From assembly GCF_032842345.1 (NCBI RefSeq), contig NZ_WBKO01000002.1:516208-580207 (forward strand): 64,000 nt of DNA, read 5' to 3'. The translations under genes were made by a program, and so were the position numbers. The first letter of the stretch is position 1. Each line of letters starts with the position of its first letter. The stretch comes from Methanoculleus caldifontis (GTDB lineage Archaea; Halobacteriota; Methanomicrobia; Methanomicrobiales; Methanoculleaceae). Below, in pieces: positions 51,526 through 60,471 of this stretch. The notes below the pieces were generated by a model. That model was not told the origin of the DNA. It saw only the letters and a program-made list of their open reading frames with translations, and searched no databases.

Positions 51526-54474
51526 TCAGTATCCCCCGAAAGGTGCCTTGTATGCAGCCTCGATTGTCGTAACAGGCTGCTCGATGAGGGTTTTGTCTCC
51601 TGCCGATACCCGGAAGACCGCACCGTCGACGCGGCCGAGGAGGTGCGCATCGCCGCCGAGAGCCTGCTCGAAGGCCTCCCGGTCGGAGGGGGCGACCGTG
51701 ACAATGAGGCGGCCGAGCGACTCCGAGAAGAGGTAGAGGTCCGGGCGCATCCCGCCGGGTATGGCGAGGTCCATCCCGACCCTCCCTGCAATCGCGACCT
51801 TCGCGAGGGCGACGAGGAGCCCTCCGTGCGTCACGGGGAAGGCGGAGGCGACAAGGTTTCTCCCGATTGCGTCGGTCATCCTCTCGTAGCGTGCCTTTGC
51901 CGTCTCGATCTCGAGGGCCGGGACCGCACCACCCTCGAAACCGAGGTGCGCGAGGTACTCCGACCCGCCGAGTTCCTCCCCGGTTTCCCCGACGACGTAG
52001 ACGAGGTCGCCGTCGAACTTCGCGTCCATCGAGACCGCGGCGGCGACGTCGGGGTGGACGCCTATCGAGGAGATGAGGAGTGTCGGGGGTACGGAGACCT
52101 TCACGGGGTTAGAGTCCGCATCGAACCCGGAGAAGTCGTTGAACATGCTGTCTTTCCCGGAGATGTACGGCGTGCCGAACCCGACCGCACCGTCGCGGCA
52201 CCCGAGCGCAGCCCGCTTCAGTTGCCAGAGCCGCTCGGGATCGTCTGAGGAGCACCAGCAGAAGTTGTCGAGGAGCGCGATGGTATCCATCGGGACGCCT
52301 GTCGCGATCAGGCCCCGGATTGCCGCATCGATCGCGGCGATCGCCATGCGGTAAGGATCGAGCTCCGAGTACGACGGGAAGAGGCCCTGCGAGAGCCCCA
52401 CGCCCTTCATCGAGCCGGGGACAACCTTCGTCAACGTGGCGGTGGCCTGGACCCGCCCGCTCCCCTGGACGGGGCCGAGGACGTGCCCTCCCTGGACGGT
52501 ATGGTCGTACCGGGTCGAGATGAACTCCTTGGAGCAGATGTTCTTTCGCGCGAGCATCGCAAGGAGGAGGGCGTCGAGCCGGTCCGGGCACGGGAAGTCG
52601 GGCTCGGGATAGGCCGTCTCTACGGGCTTCGTTCTGAGGTGCTTCTTTGGGAGGCCGTCGTGGAGGAAGTCGAGTTCGACGTCCATGACGGCTTCGCCGT
52701 TGTACTCCACGACGCACCTGCCGGTATCGGTGAACGTCCCGATGACGGTCGCCTCGACCTCCCTCTTCCTCATCAGGTCCATGAACGCCTCTACCGTCTC
52801 CTCCGGGACGGCGAGCGTCATCCGCTCCTGCGACTCGGAGATCCAGATCTCCCACGGCGCCATGCCGGGGTACTTCAGCGGCACGCGGTCGAGGAGGACA
52901 TGGCACCCGCCGGACTCCTTCGCCATCTCCGCGACGGAGCAGGAGAGCCCGCCCGCGCCGTTGTCGGTGATGCTCCGGTAGAGGTCGAGGTCGCGGGCCT
53001 CCTTGACGATGACGTCGGAGAACTTCTTCTGGGTGATCGGGTCGCCGATCTGGACCGCGGTGACGGGGCTCGCGGGGTCGAGGGCCTCCGAGGAGAAGGT
53101 GGCCCCGTGGATGCCGTCCTTACCGACCCGGCCGCCCACCATGACGATGAGGTCGCCGGGCAGGGCCTGCTTCTCGTGGAGCAGTCTCCCGTCGCGGGCC
53201 CGGGGCATCACGCCGACCGTGCCGGCAAAGACGAGGGGTTTACCCACGTAGCGGTCGTGGAAGTAGCACCACCCCTGCGGCGTCGGGATGCCGGAGCAGT
53301 TGCCGCCGACATCAACGCCGCGGACGACGCCTTCAAAGATCCTCCGGGGAGGGAGGATGGGGTTTGTCCGGTTCTTCCCGCGGAAGAGGGCCGGCTCGGT
53401 CTCGGGGTCGCCGACGCAGTAGCCGTAGATGTTGATGCAGGGTTTGGCGCCGAGGCCGAACCCGATCGTGTCGCGGTTCACCCCGACGATCCCGGTGAGG
53501 GCCCCGCCGAAGGGGTCGAGGGCCGAGGGGGAGTTGTGGGTCTCGACCTTGCAGGTCACGAGGTGCTCGTCGTCGAAGACGATCGCGCCTGAGTTGTCGG
53601 TGAAGACCGAGACGCAGATGTCGTCATCGCCCTTTGCCTCGCGGATGGTGTTGGTGGCCGCCTGGATGCAGGTCTTGTAGAGCCCCCTCGGGACGTCGTC
53701 GTCCATCGCCGAGGCAAAGATGGTGTGCTTGCAGTGTTCGCTCCAGGTCTGGGCGAGCGACTCGAGCTCGACGTCCGTCGGCCTCCGCCCCAGCCCCCGG
53801 AAGTAGTCCCGTATCGCGTGGAGTTGGGGGAGGTCGAGGGCGAGCGGCCCCCGCCGCTCCCCGGTCCCGGGATCGATGATACCCTCTTTCCCGATGCGTG
53901 CGAGGTCCGCGTCGGGGAGGTCGAGGTCCACGGTCCCGGCCGCCTGGAGTTCGTCGAGGCGGACGAAGGGCGTGACCGGGTCCATCCCTTTCCCGCCGTA
54001 CTCCTCGCGGCTCTTGACGTGGACGCGGTTGACGAGCGGGTTTGCGAGGGCGGCGGTGAGCCTCTCGCGGGATTCGGGGGTCAGGTCGCCGCTCGCGAGG
54101 TAGAGCTGCGACGAGAAGACCGCCTCCCCTTCACCGAACCGGAACCCGAAGTAGTCCTCGATGGTCTGCTTTGCCGTCGTCCCGGCGTTGTCGGTGACGC
54201 CGGGGAGGAACCCGACCTCGATCGCGTAATCGAAGTCGGCCTCCGTCGTCGGCCGGTCTACGGAGTACCGCTGGACAACGGGGTTGCTGAGCTGCGCGCC
54301 GATCTGCGAGAGTTCTTCGGGGGAGAAGTCCCTCTGAGAGGTCGCTATGGTATAGACGTCGACGAGATGCAGCTCGCGCAGGGGGAAGCCCAGCGAGCGG
54401 AACCTCTCGGTACGCGTCTTTAGCCGTGGATCGCGGGAATAGTGTACCTCTATCCGGTGGACGTGAGAGGCCAT
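51526..54474 (-). CDS. purL: Phosphoribosylformylglycinamidine synthase, large synthetase subunit with PurS-like N-terminus
   Basis: A 982-residue ATP-dependent synthetase of the fourth step of purine synthesis. The N-terminal HRIEVHYSRDPRLKTRTERF region is PurS-like; then come two PurM/PurL-type halves with KVETHNSPSALDPFGGALTG, GNCSGIPTPQGWCY, and ESQERMTLAVPEE. No GATase domain is present; that is the adjacent purQ. At 982 residues it is intermediate between small PurL (about 740) and the 1,290-residue fused enzyme. A TATA-like ATTTATAC abuts the ATG at 54474, so either that is not the promoter or initiation lies downstream. Confidence 0.92.
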   Translation of the reverse strand: MASHVHRIEVHYSRDPRLKTRTERFRSLGFPLRELHLVDVYTIATSQRDFSPEELSQIGAQLSNPVVQRYSVDRPTTEADFDYAIEVGFLPGVTDNAGTTAKQTIEDYFGFRFGEGEAVFSSQLYLASGDLTPESRERLTAALANPLVNRVHVKSREEYGGKGMDPVTPFVRLDELQAAGTVDLDLPDADLARIGKEGIIDPGTGERRGPLALDLPQLHAIRDYFRGLGRRPTDVELESLAQTWSEHCKHTIFASAMDDDVPRGLYKTCIQAATNTIREAKGDDDICVSVFTDNSGAIVFDDEHLVTCKVETHNSPSALDPFGGALTGIVGVNRDTIGFGLGAKPCINIYGYCVGDPETEPALFRGKNRTNPILPPRRIFEGVVRGVDVGGNCSGIPTPQGWCYFHDRYVGKPLVFAGTVGVMPRARDGRLLHEKQALPGDLIVMVGGRVGKDGIHGATFSSEALDPASPVTAVQIGDPITQKKFSDVIVKEARDLDLYRSITDNGAGGLSCSVAEMAKESGGCHVLLDRVPLKYPGMAPWEIWISESQERMTLAVPEETVEAFMDLMRKREVEATVIGTFTDTGRCVVEYNGEAVMDVELDFLHDGLPKKHLRTKPVETAYPEPDFPCPDRLDALLLAMLARKNICSKEFISTRYDHTVQGGHVLGPVQGSGRVQATATLTKVVPGSMKGVGLSQGLFPSYSELDPYRMAIAAIDAAIRGLIATGVPMDTIALLDNFCWCSSDDPERLWQLKRAALGCRDGAVGFGTPYISGKDSMFNDFSGFDADSNPVKVSVPPTLLISSIGVHPDVAAAVSMDAKFDGDLVYVVGETGEELGGSEYLAHLGFEGGAVPALEIETAKARYERMTDAIGRNLVASAFPVTHGGLLVALAKVAIAGRVGMDLAIPGGMRPDLYLFSESLGRLIVTVAPSDREAFEQALGGDAHLLGRVDGAVFRVSAGDKTLIEQPVTTIEAAYKAPFGGY

Positions 54475-54610
54475 GTATAAATATGGGTGGGATCGGGAGA
54501 AAAGTACTCCGCTGGGGTGGGGTGTGTGGTTGGGGAGAGGGTCCGGGAGGGGCTTGCAAGTGCCCCCGGAGATCCGATGATAAATACCCACGCCCGGGAA
54601 TACGGGCCGA

Positions 54611-54832
54611 AGAAGAGATCTGCCAGGAGATAGTAGCTACTCATGCGGTCCGTGCCGAATGGTGGTTCGGACGGTCGAAGAACCGGCTGCTGAGTATGCG
54701 AGAAGGGTTTCATTCGCGAAGTGCAACGTCGATGGAAACGGACGGATTGCAGCAATTTTCGAGATACCGGCGGCTCCGACACTCATCTTCTTTGCAAACA
54801 GTCTGCTGGCCGACAGGATCATCGGGATGCAA
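54611..54832 (+). pseudogene. Decayed thioredoxin
   Basis: One frame reads YSCGPCRMVVRTVEEPAAEY from 54638, then RRVSFAKCNVDGNGRIAAIF and EIPAAPTLIFFANSLLADRI. This is the thioredoxin active site CGPC, followed at normal distance by the NVD strand and the cis-proline loop (APT). The N-terminal strand and a start codon are missing: the frame is closed by a stop at 54581, and no ATG, GTG or TTG start precedes the active site. The 3' end has run on in frame without the usual C-terminal helix. A TATA-like ATAAATACC and an AGGAG survive upstream, so I read it as a recent pseudogene. Confidence 0.65.
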
Positions 54833-54895
54833 TCGACCGATCGTTTGCATCGCTCTGATGCCTGCGGCATCGAAAGAACACTCTTTCAAAAAAGG

Positions 54896-56473
54896 TCAGG
54901 GGGTGCTGGCGCCTTCCGGAGCCGTGGCAAGGCTCCGATCGATCAGCCAGCCCACTGCAAGCGCCGCGGTCGAGAGCGGCAGCGCGATGACCAGCGGGTC
55001 GACGACCGGCCAGGGCATCGGGAGGAGGCTCTCCACACCGAAGAGGAACTGCGAAAGGCCGAGCACTGCAGACTCTTTTACGTGGACGAAGGCTGTCCAG
55101 ACAAACCAGACGACCGCACCTGTTATCAGGCTGTACTTCGCGCCCCGGAGTGACGGCCGCTCGGAGAAGAGCGCCTGAACATAGGCCGGGAGGAACGCGG
55201 CGGCGCCAAGACCCATGAACATCGCCGTCGCCCGGGCGATGATGCTGCCGGGCATGACGTAGGCGAGCAGGACGGAGACGACGATCATGGCTATGGTGCC
55301 GAGCTGGATCGTCCGCATCGACGGCTTCTCGCGCCGGGTATGCTGCCAGATGTCGTACCCAAGACTCGTCCCCATGGTATGGAAGAGCGAGCTTAACGTC
55401 GACATGGCGGCGGCGAGGAGCGCCAGCATGAAGACGACGACAAAGAGATCCGGCATCGCCGCGTTGATGTAATTCGGGATGATCGTGTCGATATTCCCGT
55501 TCGTCGCAGCTTCCACGGCGGTGACGCCAGCAGTCTGGTAGAAGTAGACGTTCGTCAGCGGTCCGACGGTAAAGGCGACCCCGGTCATCATCAGGATGAA
55601 CGGTCCACCGACCAGCACCGCCCGGTTGAGAGCGCGGCTGTCCTTGACGGTCATGAACCTGACGACGAGTTGCGGCTGGGCGAGGACACCGATGCCGACC
55701 CCGAGGACGAGCGTCGTGATCAGGGTATACCAGATGGGCGACCCGAGCTCGGGCATCGACGCCCACCCGGTCATTCCGGCGGCCGCAAGCGCGGAGGGCA
55801 CCTGGCTCGAGAGCGCGTCAAGTGCCATGTGGGCATTTATGACGCCGCCGAGGAGCGTGTAGGTGAGCAGAAGCAGAATGGTCATGCCCACCAGCATGAT
55901 CGCACCCTGGAGGGCGTCGGTGTACATGACGGCGATGAGGCCGCCGACCACGACGTAAAGGGCGACGACGGCGGCGAAAGCGAGCAGCGCCGTATCGTAC
56001 GGGATCTGGAGAGTACTGGTGATGAACTGCGCTCCGCCGATCAGGATCGCGGCGGTATAGAGCGGCATCCCGACGACGATCAGAATGCCGGTGAAGGTCT
56101 GCAGGAAGGGCGAACCGTAGCACTTCCCTATCAGGTCCGGGAAGGTGACTGCGCCGACGCGCTGCCCGATCCGCCGGGTTCTCTTTCCGAAGACCACGAA
56201 GGCGATGAGGACACCGACGCCGATGCAGAGGACGGTCAGCCACATCAGTCCCATTCCGAGCTGTGCCGCCGCACCGCCGAAGCCGATGATCGCCGAGGTT
56301 GAGATGAAGGTGGCGCCGTAGGAGAGCGCGAGGACGACCGGGTGAATTCTTCTTCCGGCGACCATGTAGTCGTCGGACCCCCGGGTCCTCCGATAGCCGA
56401 GGTATCCGAGGCCGATGACCAGCAGGAGATATACGACGGTCACCAGGGCGAATGTGAGGGTATCAACTGCCAT
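54896..56473 (-). CDS. Sodium:solute symporter (SSF family)
   Basis: A 525-residue SSF/PanF-PutP-like transporter with about 13 transmembrane helices. It has GYRRTRGSDDYMVAGRRIHP near the N-terminus, ATFISTSAIIGFGGAAAQLG, and the sodium-site region LALLAAAMSTLSSLFHTM. Substrate is probably a carboxylate or amino acid. It overlaps by 11 bp a 41-residue membrane protein upstream that belongs to the symporter small accessory family, and the pair should function together. Confidence 0.9.
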   Translation of the reverse strand: MAVDTLTFALVTVVYLLLVIGLGYLGYRRTRGSDDYMVAGRRIHPVVLALSYGATFISTSAIIGFGGAAAQLGMGLMWLTVLCIGVGVLIAFVVFGKRTRRIGQRVGAVTFPDLIGKCYGSPFLQTFTGILIVVGMPLYTAAILIGGAQFITSTLQIPYDTALLAFAAVVALYVVVGGLIAVMYTDALQGAIMLVGMTILLLLTYTLLGGVINAHMALDALSSQVPSALAAAGMTGWASMPELGSPIWYTLITTLVLGVGIGVLAQPQLVVRFMTVKDSRALNRAVLVGGPFILMMTGVAFTVGPLTNVYFYQTAGVTAVEAATNGNIDTIIPNYINAAMPDLFVVVFMLALLAAAMSTLSSLFHTMGTSLGYDIWQHTRREKPSMRTIQLGTIAMIVVSVLLAYVMPGSIIARATAMFMGLGAAAFLPAYVQALFSERPSLRGAKYSLITGAVVWFVWTAFVHVKESAVLGLSQFLFGVESLLPMPWPVVDPLVIALPLSTAALAVGWLIDRSLATAPEGASTP

Positions 56474-56588
56474 GACTATCATCCAGCCCCTTATTCCAGT
56501 TCAGAAGGCCGTACAGGATACACGCAAGCGTAAGACCAATCGCAAGCACGTATGCAACCCAGATAGAGGGATCGGTAATTCCGAGCAT
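56463..56588 (-). CDS. Symporter small accessory membrane protein
   Basis: A 41-residue protein starting MLGITDPSIWVAYVLAIGLT and continuing LACILYGLLNWNKG, a single transmembrane helix with a short tail. This pattern, with LxYGLxNWNKG after the helix, matches the small accessory protein family that travels with SSF symporters in archaea and bacteria. GGGAGG lies eight bases upstream of the ATG. The stop lies inside the symporter gene, so the two are translationally coupled. Confidence 0.85.
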   Translation of the reverse strand: MLGITDPSIWVAYVLAIGLTLACILYGLLNWNKGLDDSHGS

Positions 56589-57151
56589 AAACAGTCCTCC
56601 CGGTAACAGATTACCGGTTCAATCCACGGGAACACAGCGTCGTGCCGGTTCCCTATCTAAAGCTAAAGAAGAAGGCGAATACGTTCTGCACGTCGGTGCA
56701 ACCGGGGTTCACGTGAGGATATGCCATCGGTGATTGTCCCGATCTTATTCTACGCGTCCCGTATTTAACGGTTGTTTTTCCTGCCGCATCCGGGCAGAAG
56801 CCCATCAAATTATGTCTTCTCTGGTTTGACGGCCCTTCTTCTCTTCCGGTTTATCTACTTCCTCCACCTCATCGTGTTGCGCTTGTGGACTGCCCAAGGG
56901 TTTTCATTATCCTCTCCTGACATTCAGAGGGTTCTGTTGAATTTCCCCGGCCAATAACAATCACAAGCGCCTGACCCGCTTTCTTTGATCTCCGATCTCT
57001 CGAAGATAAGGAGATGATCTCGGAGGTGAGTTCCGGAGATGATCTACGAACACCGTATGCCAGTGAAAGATGACCTTTGCGCCGCTGTCTTTTCAACGGT
57101 TTGCCCTTAATGCTGATCATCCGGTTCCCAGACTATCCGGCATGCGGAGGT
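56589..57151. other. Gene-less region upstream of the symporter genes
   Basis: The near end holds a perfect inverted repeat GGTAA-CAGA-TTACC at about 56603-56616, likely an operator or terminator-proximal site of the symporter genes. A TATA-like CGTTAAATACGG on the minus strand near 56760 is the best promoter candidate. Further on, GATCTCC and GGAGATGATC form an imperfect stem near 56991-57020. ORFs of 60-83 codons here show no support. Confidence 0.5.
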
Positions 57152-58291
57152 TCACAGGACCTCCTTCAATCCCGGGATTTTGCGGAAGACAAAATGTGTC
57201 GCCGCAAAGCAGAGTGGAACGCAGATGACGCAGAGCAGGAACCATTGAACAACCGGGTACAGCACAAACGGGCTGAGCAGCAGAGCGACCGCGACAATGA
57301 TCGGAGGATGGAACATATAGACGGTAAACGAATTGTCCGACATCGTTTTAACCAGCTTCGTTTGTCGATTGAATTTCTCCCTGAAGACGGCGATCAGCCC
57401 GATGCTCATGGCAACCGCCACAAAGGATTCCCATACCGAAAATCCTGCGCTCTGCCAGGTCAGCCCCCCCTGAAGGGCAGCCATGTTTCCGCTTACCGTG
57501 ACCGGTATTACCAGCGCCAGCCAGGCGAAGAGGCCCAGAGCGATGCCGCCGATAAGCCATCGTTTCCCGGTCCGGTAACTGATGGCGGCGAAGAGATTGT
57601 TTCTGTACGCGACGATACCCACGACGAAAAGGACGACGTACGAAGCGAAATAGCTGAGTTGCATGTTCAGAACGCTCGTCCCGATCGGCTGGACGATCCT
57701 GATCAGAAAGGCGGAGACGGCAATGATCAGGATAAGGAGGACTGCCCCGGCAAATGACGGTTCGAGCTGCTTTCGAGCCGTTGCAGGGGCTGACCGGCGG
57801 GGGATCAGGCGCACCAGCCCGTAGATCAGAGAAAAGCCGAAGAGGGCCACCGCGAACCACATCACCCCGGTGCTTGAAAGAAAGCCGATAATGTCAAAGC
57901 CGGTCCACGTATTGCCGAGCTCGACGTATTCGATGAACGGCGTTATTGCTACCATATAGATCAGCGTAGGGACGATCAGGCGCCGAAATCTCTCTCCGGC
58001 GAAGCGGCCGAATCCTTTCCGGTCGTAGCTCCCTGCGACGAAATAGCCGGAGACCAGGAAAAGGAGTCCCAGGAAGTATGCCTGCTGGAACGAAAGGTAG
58101 AATCCGAACCAGATGGTGGATACCGTGTCTAGGTGCGTGTCTGCTATGTAGTACCAGCTGCCGAATCCGCTATACGTCACCGCCAGGTGATGCATGACGA
58201 CAAAGACGATCACCATCAGTCTCAGGTTGTCGAGGTACAGCAGCCGCTCCTTTCCCTTCCCCATTTCATCACGGATCGAGATGGCTGCCAA
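57152..58291 (-). CDS. Acyltransferase-3 family membrane protein
   Basis: A 379-residue protein with about ten hydrophobic segments. The N-terminus has RLLYLDNLRLMVIVFVVMHH, the acyltransferase-3 histidine motif, followed by FLVSGYFVAGSYDRKG and an arginine-rich turn KGFGRFAGERFRRLIVP, close to the membrane-protein family of glucan succinyl- and O-acetyltransferases. It may modify a surface polymer. The start is a TTG with GAGGTCG at good spacing; an ATG nine codons later is the alternative. Confidence 0.8.
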   Translation of the reverse strand: MAAISIRDEMGKGKERLLYLDNLRLMVIVFVVMHHLAVTYSGFGSWYYIADTHLDTVSTIWFGFYLSFQQAYFLGLLFLVSGYFVAGSYDRKGFGRFAGERFRRLIVPTLIYMVAITPFIEYVELGNTWTGFDIIGFLSSTGVMWFAVALFGFSLIYGLVRLIPRRSAPATARKQLEPSFAGAVLLILIIAVSAFLIRIVQPIGTSVLNMQLSYFASYVVLFVVGIVAYRNNLFAAISYRTGKRWLIGGIALGLFAWLALVIPVTVSGNMAALQGGLTWQSAGFSVWESFVAVAMSIGLIAVFREKFNRQTKLVKTMSDNSFTVYMFHPPIIVAVALLLSPFVLYPVVQWFLLCVICVPLCFAATHFVFRKIPGLKEVL

Positions 58292-58710
58292 TCGACGACC
58301 TCACTTTCACTTCGCGATGCTGTGCTGAATAGTTCCGGTCGCCCGACCGCAAACGTGAAGGCGACGGGGGCCCCTGCCGGTCTTCCATGCCCGGGAAGGA
58401 GCGCCGGGGACACCAGTACCCCGATACTCGCGATTAGAGTATATAGAATGAGCGCCAGGTGCGGCGCGGCGAATTCTGTCTCTCCCTTGAGTCCATCGAC
58501 CGGTAGGAGTACCTCCTCGCTCCGGGAGGAGGGCAGTCATTACGATAGCCCTCTTCCGGGCACCTCGATCGATACATCAGATGAACGGCGCAGGAGTCCG
58601 ACCACTAAGCCGCAACGGAGTGGGTACAACTGTGCCCGACAAAGAGATGTAGAACCAGGTGGGGCAGGAAAAACCTGAAAACAGGAGAGGATTTGAACTT
58701 ATCGTTCTTA
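58292..58710. other. Gene-less region between the acyltransferase and tRNA-Thr
   Basis: A TATA box (minus CATTCTATATACTC, 58437-58450) could serve the acyltransferase with a leader of about 120 nt. Near 58511-58531 the sequence CCTCCT-CGCTCCGGG-AGGAGG forms a perfect 6-bp stem. No ORF is supported. Confidence 0.5.
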
Positions 58711-58783
58711 AGCCCCAGCCGAGATTTGAACTCGGGACCTGCTGATTACAAGTCAGCCGCTCTGCCAGCTAAGCCACTGGGGC
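58711..58783 (-). tRNA. tRNA-Thr (anticodon TGT)
   Basis: The minus strand folds into a complete cloverleaf. The acceptor stem GCCCCAG/CTGGGGC is seven perfect pairs, with U as the discriminator, the archaeal rule for threonine. The anticodon arm is GCTGA-CTTGTAA-TCAGC, giving anticodon UGU. The T arm contains GTTCAAATC. No intron or encoded CCA is visible. It is flanked by the DUF504 gene on the same strand. Confidence 0.93.
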
Positions 58784-58833
58784 ATACCTTATGATGTGGG
58801 TTGTCCGCGGTAAAAAAGATGGCGCCCGGATTC

Positions 58834-59109
58834 TCATGGCTCTCCGACATCCCCGGGCATCTCAGGTTCCACCGTCCATACCGTCTCACCATCATACCAA
58901 ATCCGCCGGACCCGATGATACGGAATACACGCTACATGCGTCCCGGCGTCCACCTCCAGGTACTGCGCATCGAGCGCGAGGACCCGCTCGCCCTGCACCG
59001 TCGAGCGATCGCCGGGCGCCCCCCTGTCGACGTACTCGACCTCGACCCGCGAGAAGTCGTAGCCCGGATCGTGATAGAGCCGGAGCAGCAGCCGGTGGCT
59101 CGTCCGCAT
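58834..59109 (-). CDS. UPF0248/DUF504 protein (RNA-end recognition-like)
   Basis: A 91-residue protein beginning MRTSHRLLLRLYHDPGYDFSR and carrying the family signature VEVEYVDRGAPGDRSTVQGE and ACIPYHRVRRIWYDG. The MJ1316/DUF504 fold is thought to bind RNA ends with cyclic or terminal phosphate groups. GAGGGGGT precedes the ATG. It is divergent from mmp10, whose start lies about 135 bp away, and adjacent to a tRNA gene; a role in RNA processing is inference. Confidence 0.82.
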   Translation of the reverse strand: MRTSHRLLLRLYHDPGYDFSRVEVEYVDRGAPGDRSTVQGERVLALDAQYLEVDAGTHVACIPYHRVRRIWYDGETVWTVEPEMPGDVGEP

Positions 59110-59244
59110 ACCACGACCCCCTCGCCCCGCCGGACCATAAAGGTGCGGGACGCGCCGCCGGCCGGCCCGCCGGAGCGAACCGCGGGAAGACAGGGACGAG
59201 TCTGCAACGTTCATAACAAAGGAGCGCAAGAGTGTACCAGAAGG

Positions 59245-60471
59245 ATGTCGCATCTCAACGTCGATCTCGGGGGCCGGCCCGGCCTCGACTGCCGGGGATT
59301 CTGTTCGTATTGCTACTTCAAACACGTCAAGGGAACGACGTCGTTCGGCTGCAAATACTGCCTCCCCTTCCAGAAGGGCTGCGACTACTGCACCCGGGGC
59401 GTGCGCGAGGGGTATACCGGGTTCAAGGACCTCCGGACCGTCGCCGACGAGACGCTCGCAAATCTCCAGATCACGGGCGACGACATCGACCGGATCACCA
59501 TCAGCGGCGGCGGGGACCCGAGCTGCTACCCGGAGTTCCGCGACCTCGTCGAACTCCTCGGCAGCATGGAGGTGCCGCTTCACATCGGCTACACGAGCGG
59601 CAAGGGGTTCGACGACCCCGCTATTGCCGACCACCTCATCGAGAACGGCCTCTCCGAGGTCTCCTACACCGTCTTTGCCGCCGACCCGGCTCTGCGGCGG
59701 CAGTGGATGAACGACCCGACCCCGGAGGCCTCGCTCGCGGTCCTCGACCGGCTCTGCGGCGCAATCGACGTCTACGCCGCCGCGGTCGTCATCCCCGGCG
59801 TCAACGACGGCGAGACCCTTGAGCAGACCTGCGCGTGGCTCGAGGAACGGGGCGCAAAAGGGCTGATCCTGATGCGGTTTGCGAACAGGACCGACCAGGG
59901 GCTCATCCTGGGGAACGCACCCATCATCGAGGGGCAGCAGGTCCATTCCGTCGACGAGTTCCACGATACCGTCACCCGCTTAAACGAGCAGTTCCCGATG
60001 AAGATCAGCGGGACCCCGCTCGGCGACCCCTCGATCGGCTCGCCGTTCGCGATCCTCCACGAACCCGACCTCTTGAAGAAACTCCCGCGCGTCCGGAAAC
60101 GCGCGACCGTGATCACCGGGAGCGTCGCCGCCCCCTTCATTCAGCGGGTCCTCTCGATCCGGGGCTCCGAATCGAGGGTCGTCCGGGTGAAAAAGGAGAT
60201 CGCCTGCCTCATCACCGCCGACGACCTCGCCGGGGTGAACCTCAGAAGGCTCGAAGAGGTCGTGATCCTCCCCGGCCGGGCGTTCGTCCATGACGCCGAG
60301 GCGAGAAGAATCCTCTCCGCCGACGGCGTCGACCGCGAGGTCGTCCGCGGCCCCGACATGCTGACGGCCGACGCGGAGACGAGCATGGGCATGACCCGGA
60401 CAGAGGTCCTCCAGAAGGAGATAGACGGGTTTGCGGCCCTGATCAACACCATCAACCTGCACGGCCGGTGA
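59245..60471 (+). CDS. mmp10: Methanogenesis marker protein 10, radical SAM Mcr arginine methylase
   Basis: A 408-residue radical SAM enzyme. CRGFCSYCYFKHV near residue 16 supplies the CxxxCxxC cluster site, and the nearby GCKYCLPFQKGCDYC carries additional cysteines. It methylates the conserved arginine of the methyl-CoM reductase alpha subunit, so it is a maturase of the key methanogenesis enzyme. SGGGDPSCYPEF and PGVNDGETLEQTC fit the radical SAM barrel. AGAAGG lies just upstream of the ATG; a long in-frame extension to 58801 is antisense to the DUF504 gene and rejected. Its 3' end overlaps the convergent kinase gene by 20 bp. Confidence 0.92.
   Translation: MSHLNVDLGGRPGLDCRGFCSYCYFKHVKGTTSFGCKYCLPFQKGCDYCTRGVREGYTGFKDLRTVADETLANLQITGDDIDRITISGGGDPSCYPEFRDLVELLGSMEVPLHIGYTSGKGFDDPAIADHLIENGLSEVSYTVFAADPALRRQWMNDPTPEASLAVLDRLCGAIDVYAAAVVIPGVNDGETLEQTCAWLEERGAKGLILMRFANRTDQGLILGNAPIIEGQQVHSVDEFHDTVTRLNEQFPMKISGTPLGDPSIGSPFAILHEPDLLKKLPRVRKRATVITGSVAAPFIQRVLSIRGSESRVVRVKKEIACLITADDLAGVNLRRLEEVVILPGRAFVHDAEARRILSADGVDREVVRGPDMLTADAETSMGMTRTEVLQKEIDGFAALINTINLHGR

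Noticed and set aside
54426-55178. 250-codon plus-strand ORF over the thioredoxin relic and symporter 3' end
   Set aside because: Its frame differs from the CGPC frame and most of it is antisense to the symporter.
56869-57120. 83-codon minus-strand ORF between the symporter and acyltransferase
   Set aside because: Basic composition, no ribosome-binding site or family; it overlaps an imperfect inverted repeat.
58801-59244. N-terminal extension of mmp10 by about 148 codons
   Set aside because: The extension is antisense to the DUF504 gene; the family starts at MSHLNVDLGG.
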